Shown here: one piece after another, positions 16,411 to 22,517 of the stretch
Numbering within the stretch: the first letter of the stretch is position 1
Layout: every line of letters starts with the position of its first letter
The notes under the pieces: generated by a model
What the model was told of the DNA's origin: nothing
The model's input: only the letters and a program-made list of their open reading frames with translations
Databases searched by the model: none
Origin: Salinivirgaceae bacterium
GTDB taxonomy: Bacteria; Bacteroidota; Bacteroidia; Bacteroidales; SZUA-534
Assembly: GCA_016342715.1 (NCBI GenBank)
Contig: JAEINW010000035.1
Span: 1 to 32,025, forward strand
Length of the DNA: 32,025 nucleotides
Direction of reading: 5' to 3'
Program-made: the position numbers and the translations under genes

Positions 16411-16643
16411 AAATTGCTTACTTTGTAGTGAATGTAACCGTGACTCAAAACATGACGTACGAAGATGCGCTAGTAGTAGCTATGAAAAAAGAAAAGGCTG
16501 CTTTTAAATTGTTTATGACTTTTATGGAGAAAGCTCCAATTCAAGAACTTAAAGATATCTTTTTGTCACTGTCACAAGAAGAGTCAAAACAGAAACTCAA
16601 GTTTGAGCTGGAATACGACGAATACGTTTTAAGAGAAAATTAA
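16374..16643 (+). pseudogene. C-terminal half of a rubrerythrin/ferritin-like protein
   Basis: Starting near 16374 the frame reads FNSEKIKDLKIAYFVVNVTV, then TYEDALVVAMKKEKAAFKLF and a last helix with QEESKQKLKFELEYDEYVL, stopping at 16641-16643. This matches the second half of a rubrerythrin-family four-helix bundle. The first two helices are missing. In the last metal motif EExxH the histidine is Gln here (EESKQ). There is no start codon at the junction; the upstream TTG at 16344 is inside the hydrogenase fragment in another frame, and the first in-frame ATG is 16452 (63 residues). The gene is therefore broken. The REP-like repeat begins on the last base of its stop codon. Confidence 0.78.
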
Positions 16644-16798
16644 ATCCGACAATGTGGGTTCATATTATATTACTCTCCCGAGTTCGGGATCGTGAGAATA
16701 GTTCGCCTTGCTCATGAGAAAAGTTCCCCGCAGCTTGCTGCGAGAAAACAAAAGTTCTATTATTTTGATACCTCGTCTGGCAGCGAGGTAGTTCATTA
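16643..16798 (+). repeat. Dispersed intergenic repeat, copy 2
   Basis: The same element as at 377-529, same orientation, roughly ten differences. It contains hairpins including the identical cgcagc/gctgcg core (16732-16745 region) and acctcg/cgaggt near its end. It starts exactly at the end of the rubrerythrin remnant, so it may mark a rearrangement breakpoint. Confidence 0.75.
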
Positions 16799-16843
16799 TA
16801 CCACTTTGGATTGAAAATCCGTGGCGGATTATTTATACATTAT

Positions 16844-16913
16844 TCAATGTCGTTTAGTTAGGGAATTTAGTGGCGTGCGAAAGGATATTATTTTCGTAAC
16901 TAAACGACATTGA
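16844..16913. repeat. 17-bp perfect inverted repeat with 36-bp spacer
   Basis: tcaatgtcgtttagtta (16844-16860) pairs exactly with taactaaacgacattga (16897-16913). The spacer has a smaller cgaaa/tttcg pairing. The word tacattatt occurs just outside both arms (16837-16845 and 16915-16923), so it could be a tiny MITE with a short target duplication, or a long RNA hairpin. Neither is proven. Confidence 0.6.
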
Positions 16914-17179
16914 TACATTATTGGTATAATAGCTAGGTGGGATTTGTAAGTAGCAAAATGGCACGATTACTATTAAGTAAATTGCTTTTTATAAACACTG
17001 AGAGGATTAAAATTGAATTGCTCCGAGTTTTAACTTCTAAAATTCTTTAAATCGATCTTCCCTGTGTTAGGGTTAACTTAAAGCTAAAAGCGATTTCCCT
17101 GTTATTAACATAGACCATATGGCTATTGTAAAAATGTAGAGTTTATAGATATTGCAGCTTAAGTGTTGCATCTATTTTG

Positions 17180-17187
17180 TATTTTTG
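17180..17187 (+). promoter_or_regulatory. Probable -7 element of nadE
   Basis: TATTTTTG followed by CC matches TAnnTTTG and lies 54 bases before the ATG. No TTG at an ideal -33 distance. Confidence 0.35.
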
Positions 17188-17241
17188 CCGAAAGTTTAAA
17201 TTTAATTGGCAATAAATAATCACCCTTTATAATATTTTATA

Positions 17242-18054
17242 ATGAAACTGAAAAATCCAGAAGTAACCTTAGGTAAAATTAGAGAACAACTCTCAACTTA
17301 TATCAAAAAGTATCAGCTAAAAGCTTTGGTTATTGGCGAGTCGGGTGGTATTGATTCTGCATTGTGTTCTGCTCTGGCTGGTAAGGTTTGCAAGGATTTA
17401 GGAATTCAGCTCATAGGGCGAAGCATTAGCATTGAAACGAATAAGGCCGATGAAATTGAACGAGGAAAGCAAATTGGACAAGCTTTTTGCACCGATTTTC
17501 ATGAGATTAGTTTAACGGATTTGTATCATCAACAAGTTAAAGATATTGAAGAAGTTGATTCGGCCAGTGAAACGGAACGTGAAAAGAAAATTCGTTTGGG
17601 AAATGTAAAAGCCCGTATGCGAATGATTTATTTGTATAATTTGGCGCAAAAGCATAAAGGAATTGTATTATCGACCGATAATATTACCGAGTTTTTATTG
17701 GGTTTTTGGACCCTGCATGGCGATGTTGGCGATTATGGAATGATTCAGGGATTGTGGAAAACCGAGGTTTATGAATTGGCGCAATATATGGTTGAAAATG
17801 CTTTTGAAAATGAAAATCAAAAAGCGGCTTTGCAGGCTTGTATTGATGCCATCCCTACCGATGGTCTGGGAATTACATCGAGCGACTTAGAACAATTGCA
17901 AGCCGATTCGTATTACGAGGTTGATGAAATGCTAATAAGCTATTTGGCCGATAAGCATAGTGTGGATAACAAGCATCCGGTTATTCAGCGACACCTTCGA
18001 TCGGCATATAAAAGAAATAATCCGTTTAATTTGAAACGAGAAGATATTTTGTAG
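17242..18054 (+). CDS. nadE: NAD synthase (ammonia-dependent type)
   Basis: A 270-residue N-type ATP pyrophosphatase that amidates nicotinate adenine dinucleotide to NAD+. The PP-loop SGGIDSA is at 34-40; the STDNITEFLLGFWTLHGDVGDYG stretch holds the deamido-NAD/ammonia-site residues. There is no N-terminal nitrilase (glutaminase) domain, so it should use free ammonia. The length is normal. It is followed 22 bases later by smpB in the same direction, so the two are probably cotranscribed. Confidence 0.94.
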   Translation: MKLKNPEVTLGKIREQLSTYIKKYQLKALVIGESGGIDSALCSALAGKVCKDLGIQLIGRSISIETNKADEIERGKQIGQAFCTDFHEISLTDLYHQQVKDIEEVDSASETEREKKIRLGNVKARMRMIYLYNLAQKHKGIVLSTDNITEFLLGFWTLHGDVGDYGMIQGLWKTEVYELAQYMVENAFENENQKAALQACIDAIPTDGLGITSSDLEQLQADSYYEVDEMLISYLADKHSVDNKHPVIQRHLRSAYKRNNPFNLKREDIL

Positions 18055-18076
18055 TTTTTAATTGCCGATAAATTAT

Positions 18077-18559
18077 ATGAAAAGAAACACAGAACAGGTA
18101 AAAATCAGAAATAAAAAGGCCTTCTTTAACTATAATATTTTAGAAGAGTTCAAAGCTGGCATACAACTACTCGGTTTGGATGTGAAATTGATTCGGGCAG
18201 GAAAGGTTGGAATTTCAGAAGCTTATTGTAATTTCATGAATAATGAATTATACATTACCAATTTGCATTTGGCCGAGCGGGAAGGGGAACGTTATGTGGT
18301 TTCAAAAAACAAAACTCAAAGAAAGCTTTTGCTCAACAAACGAGAATTAAGTAAGCTTGAAAAACGTATTGTTGAAAAAGGATTATCAATTGTTCCACTA
18401 CGTATGTATTTTACTGCTTCGGGTTTTGTAAAACTCGATATTGCTCTTGCAAAAGGGAAGCGGGAATATGATAAAAGAGATACCCTTAAAACGAACGAAT
18501 CAAATAGAGAATTGGATCGTTATAAAAAAGAAAATCTCCATAAAACGTATAAAGTTTAA
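18077..18559 (+). CDS. smpB: SsrA (tmRNA)-binding protein SmpB
   Basis: A 160-residue protein required for tmRNA-mediated rescue of stalled ribosomes. The OB-fold signatures are visible: IRNKKAFFNYNILEEFKAGI, LGLDVKLIRAGKVGISEAYC and the LHLAEREGERY region, followed by the basic C-terminal tail KGKREYDKRDTLK that enters the mRNA channel. The frame is open to a TTG at 18062, but the ATG at 18077 fits the family start. The stop codon lies inside the loop of the terminator hairpin. The gene for tmRNA itself is not in the window. Confidence 0.93.
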   Translation: MKRNTEQVKIRNKKAFFNYNILEEFKAGIQLLGLDVKLIRAGKVGISEAYCNFMNNELYITNLHLAEREGERYVVSKNKTQRKLLLNKRELSKLEKRIVEKGLSIVPLRMYFTASGFVKLDIALAKGKREYDKRDTLKTNESNRELDRYKKENLHKTYKV

Positions 18560-18575
18560 GGAGATTTTGTTTTTG
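18531..18575. terminator. Bidirectional terminator between smpB and the nucleotidase gene
   Basis: A 9-bp stem (18531-18539 with 18560-18568, aaaatctcc/ggagatttt) with a 20-nt loop. T-runs follow the stem on both strands (gtttttg on plus, CTTTTTTAT on minus), which suits two convergent genes. Its left arm lies inside the smpB coding sequence. Confidence 0.65.
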
Positions 18576-18592
18576 TATTCTTTCAAAAGTTC

Positions 18593-20341
18593 TTATTCCT
18601 CAAAAAGTGCTTTTGAATCTTTATTTTTACCAAACTCGTAATAATCTTCAGGAATTATGCGCCAGTTCGACCCTTTTTCGGGATGAATGGTTTCTTTTTC
18701 TTTTATCCAATTCATTATTAAATAGCGAATATCATGATCAGAAGATCTGATAAGTCTATTCTTCAGCTCTTCAGTTGTTAGTCCTGCGCCCTCGGTTAGG
18801 TGACCACCTCCACCATTTCCACGATACGAATTTACGGCAACGGTATATGAAGAATCTAAATAAAATCGCTTACCATTATCAAAACCTAATATTTTTACTT
18901 GATTTCCTGCAGGTTTTGAAACATTGATTAGATAATTAATTCCTGCCGCTGAGGAGCAATTGTAATATTGTCCTTTTAAGGAGGTTCTACCATCTTCAGT
19001 TACTATAAGCTTTAATAAATGGTCGCTTTTATTTTTCATTTGATTGAACCATAAACTGCTGGAATATTCCAAAAATCCATCAATCTCCTTGCCAGTAAGT
19101 GATAAGGTATATAACATGTTTTCGAATTTATATAACTTAAATAAATCGCTTATATAAATTGGGCCTTTTTCAATTTTTCCGCGAAATGATAGAGGCGAGG
19201 TGAATGAAACATCTGCATGGGTTTCATCAAGTTGAATTTGGTGAATTAAGTCAATAAAACTGCTGTTTCCAAAATAAGCATCTTTTGAGTCCATTGATCT
19301 GGTAAATTCACCAATTTCCTCCGACACAAAATTTTTGACTGCGTTATATTGGTTTTTGAAAGTTTCCATGAATTCAGAATCTGCTTCAATAGCCTCAATT
19401 TCTTTAATTTTAGCGTCAATGCTTTTTTGATATTTCGCCTCTTTTTTATTGTATGTAAAATTCACCGTAATATCAGATACTGCTCTTGAATGACTTCTTG
19501 GGTCTAATAATATGACGGTATCTCCTTCGATATTTACAACTTTTTCATTATACATTTTATGATCGTGTCCAGCCAGAATAATATCAAAACCTGGAACTTT
19601 TTGTGCTACCAATTTCGATGCATTTTGATTCATATATTCAGCCCCATCTTTGCTGTCATACATATGGTCAACACCTGCATGAAACATTCCAATAATTAAG
19701 TCCGGATTTTCTTTTTCATTTATAATGGAAATCCATTTTTCTGCCGATTCTATCATATCTTCAAAATGTATTCCTTCCCATAAATTTTCTGGCAACCAGT
19801 CGGGTATTCCAGGAGTAATTAATCCTAAAACAGCAATTTTAATCCCTTGTTTTTCTATTATTGTATAAGGTTCAAAATAAGGTTCACCACTAAGGTTATT
19901 AATTGCATTTGCTGCCAAATATGGTGCATTAAGTTCTCGTCTGAATTTATCATATACAGGGTGTCCTGTTTCAATATCATGATTACCAACTGTTGTTGCA
20001 TCATATTTCATAAAATTGAATACCTCGGCTGCCAAGTGGGTGGTGCTTGTATCTTCAAAATTGTAATAATAAACAGTTGGCTGGCCTTGAAGATAGTCGC
20101 CATTATCAAGCAATATTAAATTATCACCGAAAATGCTACGTTGTTCTTTTACAAATGAATAAACATTTGCCAACGAATTGGTAAGGGGTTCATTCTTTAT
20201 AAAATCGTATGGGAATATGGTTCCATGTATATCGGTAGTTTGAATTATTTTAAGGGTTAGGTCTTCTTTTTTTGAGGAACTGCAACTTAAAATAAATAAT
20301 AATGAGCTAAGAGTAAAAATAATATAGATAAACTTTTTCAT
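18593..20341 (-). CDS. 5'-nucleotidase / 2',3'-cyclic phosphodiesterase family lipoprotein
   Basis: A 582-residue lipoprotein: signal peptide with lipobox LFILSC (Cys20). The N-terminal metallophosphoesterase domain shows D37-x-H39 (TTDIHG), GD at 81-82 in LLDNGDYLQGQP, GNHD at 119-122, and the later HAG and GHDH motifs, which bind a di-metal centre. The C-terminal 5_nucleotid_C domain (about 340-540) supplies nucleotide binding and ends with a typical AVNSYRGNGGGGH loop. UshA/CpdB-type enzymes hydrolyse extracellular nucleotides; whether this one prefers 5'- or cyclic nucleotides cannot be decided here. It is convergent with smpB. Confidence 0.92.
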   Translation of the reverse strand: MKKFIYIIFTLSSLLFILSCSSSKKEDLTLKIIQTTDIHGTIFPYDFIKNEPLTNSLANVYSFVKEQRSIFGDNLILLDNGDYLQGQPTVYYYNFEDTSTTHLAAEVFNFMKYDATTVGNHDIETGHPVYDKFRRELNAPYLAANAINNLSGEPYFEPYTIIEKQGIKIAVLGLITPGIPDWLPENLWEGIHFEDMIESAEKWISIINEKENPDLIIGMFHAGVDHMYDSKDGAEYMNQNASKLVAQKVPGFDIILAGHDHKMYNEKVVNIEGDTVILLDPRSHSRAVSDITVNFTYNKKEAKYQKSIDAKIKEIEAIEADSEFMETFKNQYNAVKNFVSEEIGEFTRSMDSKDAYFGNSSFIDLIHQIQLDETHADVSFTSPLSFRGKIEKGPIYISDLFKLYKFENMLYTLSLTGKEIDGFLEYSSSLWFNQMKNKSDHLLKLIVTEDGRTSLKGQYYNCSSAAGINYLINVSKPAGNQVKILGFDNGKRFYLDSSYTVAVNSYRGNGGGGHLTEGAGLTTEELKNRLIRSSDHDIRYLIMNWIKEKETIHPEKGSNWRIIPEDYYEFGKNKDSKALFEE

Positions 20342-20511
20342 ACTTGTTTTTTTTCAATTGATCTACTAAATTAACAAAATTGAAGCTAACAGAAATATTT
20401 TCGTTTAATATTGTAAGAATTAAAATAAAATGGCTTAAAAACCAAATGAAAAATGCTTGTGCTATTAAACTTTATTGTTTACATTGGAGCTGCAAACTTT
20501 AAAAATAGACT

Positions 20512-20763
20512 ATGTTACCAAAATTTTTAATTGCCGATAATAGCCAGGATAGTTTAGGTAAACTATTTGTGGTACATACCGAAAGTCCAAAATTTATTTT
20601 GGAAGGTAGTGATGATGATTTTTCAGAAGATCAAGTGATACATTGGTTAGAAGATGTGTCTTTATCGGATGAAGAAAGCAGCGAGTTAATTGGAAAGGCA
20701 GAAGCCTTTTTGGATGCAGAATTGGCAAATCAGGAAGATTTGTACGATGACATGGAAGATTAA
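20512..20763 (+). CDS. Acidic 83-residue conserved-type hypothetical protein
   Basis: An 83-residue protein beginning MLPKFLIADNSQDSLGKLFV with about 24 Asp/Glu residues, concentrated in the second half, and ending DDMED. There is no signal peptide or membrane segment, so it is cytoplasmic. It stands as its own unit: intergenic DNA upstream and a good terminator 24 bases after its stop. The function is unknown; I believe similar proteins occur in related Bacteroidales but cannot show it here. The acidity might suggest binding to a basic partner (speculative). Confidence 0.8.
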   Translation: MLPKFLIADNSQDSLGKLFVVHTESPKFILEGSDDDFSEDQVIHWLEDVSLSDEESSELIGKAEAFLDAELANQEDLYDDMED

Positions 20764-20786
20764 AAAAGGATTTTGAATAGTATGTT

Positions 20787-20822
20787 AAGGTTGTCAATTA
20801 TTTTGATGACCTTTTTTTTTAT
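20787..20822 (+). terminator. Intrinsic terminator after the acidic protein gene
   Basis: An 11-bp stem including two G-U pairs (20787-20797 with 20803-20813), a 5-nt loop, and a run of T to about 20821. Confidence 0.8.
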
Positions 20823-20899
20823 TTCAAAATTGAATACCATAAATTAATTCGATAAATTAGTGTTATTAACAAGTACTTAAAAATTAACACATATCTATC

Positions 20900-22102
20900 A
20901 TGACAAAACAAATTAGTAAAGGAACCATTGCTATATTAACTGGTGGTGGCGATGTGCCGGGCTTAAATCCGGCTATTAGAGCCATAACAATTCGTGCGCT
21001 TCGTGAAGGTTATAAAGTACTAGGGTTTCGAAGAGGTTGGGCTGGACCTATAAATATAATTCGCGATAAAAAATATAACAATACCCCATTTGTAATGGAG
21101 CTTACTGAGGAGATTGTTAATAAAGCGGGTAGAACTGGAGGAACTTTTTTACACACTTCGCGCACCCGACCTAGTAGTGTTAAGAAAAGTGAAGTTCCTG
21201 AGCATTTGAAAGATGAATATACAAATGAGATGAATGATCTAACTCCAGAAGTGTTAAAGAATTTTGAATTTCTAGGAATTGATTATTTAATTCCCATAGG
21301 TGGGGACGATACCTTAAGTTATGGCGTACGTTTGTATAAAGAAGGTGTAAAAGTTGTGGCCATTCCTAAAACCATGGACAACGATGTTCCTGGAACCGAT
21401 TATTGTATAGGATTCAGTACCTGCGTGACTCGAACCATTAGTTTGGTAAATAGTTTGCGCACTTCAGCCGGGTCGCATGAACGTATTTTAGTTATTGAAG
21501 TTTTTGGCCGCTATGCCGGATATACAGCCTTATTGCCAACTATGGCCGGAGCAGCAAACCGTTGTGTAATTCCTGAACATAAGTTTGACATAGAGCATTT
21601 AACCGAATTGCTGGTGGCTGATAGAAATTCAAGTGGCAGCAAATATTCAGTAGCTTTAGTTTCAGAAGGTGCTACTTTTAAGGGGATGGAGAATATGTCT
21701 TTTGCTGATCAAACAGCTGATGCTTATGGGCACAAAAAATTGGGCGGAATTGGTTTAACAGTGGCCGATAAAATAAAAGAGTTCACTCCGCAGTTCAATA
21801 AAGGAAAAACCATTAATTATATAAGTCAAAATTTAGGTTATATGGTTCGTGGAGGTGACCCCGATGCTATGGATTCTATAGTTCCAATGGCTTACGGTAA
21901 TTTGGCACTTGACTTAATACTAAAAGGAATTCACGGCCGCTTGGTAATTTTAAGAAACGGTCGCTACGATAATGCTCCCCTAGATGTAGTTACTGCATCG
22001 AAAAAATTGGTTGATGTGAGCCAATTTTATAATATTGAACGACTCCGTCCATTATATAAAACATTTGAAATGAAGCCTACATTCATAATGACAGGCAGCT
22101 AA
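20900..22102 (+). CDS. pfp: Phosphofructokinase, predicted PPi-dependent
   Basis: A 400-residue phosphofructokinase family protein: nucleotide loop LTGGGDVPGLNPAIRA at 14-29, active site PKTMDNDVPGTD (156-167) with catalytic D160, substrate-binding AGSHERILVIEVFGRYAG and a C-terminal YMVRGGDPDAMD. The two positions known to separate phosphoryl donors, equivalent to E. coli Gly104 and Gly124, are Asp137 (GGDDT) and Lys157 (PKT). That combination is characteristic of PPi-dependent, reversible enzymes rather than ATP-PFK. It is transcribed alone and ends in a strong terminator. The donor is predicted, not shown. Confidence 0.92.
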   Translation: MTKQISKGTIAILTGGGDVPGLNPAIRAITIRALREGYKVLGFRRGWAGPINIIRDKKYNNTPFVMELTEEIVNKAGRTGGTFLHTSRTRPSSVKKSEVPEHLKDEYTNEMNDLTPEVLKNFEFLGIDYLIPIGGDDTLSYGVRLYKEGVKVVAIPKTMDNDVPGTDYCIGFSTCVTRTISLVNSLRTSAGSHERILVIEVFGRYAGYTALLPTMAGAANRCVIPEHKFDIEHLTELLVADRNSSGSKYSVALVSEGATFKGMENMSFADQTADAYGHKKLGGIGLTVADKIKEFTPQFNKGKTINYISQNLGYMVRGGDPDAMDSIVPMAYGNLALDLILKGIHGRLVILRNGRYDNAPLDVVTASKKLVDVSQFYNIERLRPLYKTFEMKPTFIMTGS

Positions 22103-22121
22103 TTTTAAAAATAATATGCAG

Positions 22122-22153
22122 AAGGTTGTTCATTTTTTGAACAACCTTTTTGT
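22122..22153 (+). terminator. Intrinsic terminator after the phosphofructokinase gene
   Basis: A perfect 11-bp stem (22122-22132 with 22138-22148, aaggttgttca/tgaacaacctt), a 5-nt T loop and a short T-tract. Confidence 0.85.
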
Positions 22154-22157
22154 TACA

Positions 22158-22186
22158 TTTGCGTGAAAGTATATGTCATACTTTTG
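22158..22186 (+). promoter_or_regulatory. Promoter for the PspC/sensor kinase unit
   Basis: TTTG (22158-22161), a 17-base spacer and TACTTTTG (22179-22186) fit the Bacteroidota -33/-7 pattern. It sits right after the phosphofructokinase terminator. The leader to the pspC-type ATG would be about 108 bases. A second -7-like TACATTTG at 22154-22161 overlaps it. Confidence 0.5.
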
Positions 22187-22300
22187 ATCCTTATAAATTT
22201 TATAAAAATGAAATAGACCATGTCTGTGATTCATAGAGATAAACAAGTGAATATGATTAAACTTTGTATCAAATCGCAGTATCGTCACAAATTTTAAAAA

Positions 22301-22501
22301 ATGAAAAGTAGATTAACAAGATCAAGAGATAAAGTTATTGCTGGTGTTTGCGGAGGCATTGCACAATGGTTAGGTTGGGATATAGCCTTAGTTCGAATAC
22401 TATACTTAGTAGTGAGTATTTTAAGTGCTGGCTTTCCAGGCACTTTAGTTTATATCATTTTGTGGATTGTAATGCCCGATGATCAAAACTTTTCTTATTA
22501 A
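22301..22501 (+). CDS. PspC-domain small membrane protein
   Basis: A 66-residue protein consisting of one PspC domain: RLTRSRDKVIAGVCGGIAQW, then a membrane segment with WDIALVRILYLVVSILSAGFPGTLVYIILWIVMP. In enterobacteria PspC takes part in the phage-shock membrane stress response; stand-alone short PspC proteins are common in Bacteroidota and their role is less clear. It lies 16 bases upstream of the hybrid sensor kinase gene and is probably cotranscribed with it. Confidence 0.92.
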   Translation: MKSRLTRSRDKVIAGVCGGIAQWLGWDIALVRILYLVVSILSAGFPGTLVYIILWIVMPDDQNFSY

Positions 22502-22517
22502 TTGATCTTATTTTATA

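Larger units (their letters stand above)
16799..17241. other. Intergenic region with further palindromes
   Basis: This 443-bp stretch holds no credible gene. It contains a REP-like hairpin at 16816-16830 (aatccg/cggatt) and a 17-bp perfect inverted repeat (16844-16860 with 16897-16913). The part from about 16930 to 17170 shows only short direct repeats (ttccctg at two places) and no other structure that I can support; it ends with the nadE promoter region. Confidence 0.5.

Noticed and set aside
16344-16643. Intact 99-residue ferritin-like gene starting at TTG 16344
   Set aside because: The first ~10 residues are the hydrogenase fragment read out of frame; the family-like part begins near 16374 with half of the bundle missing.
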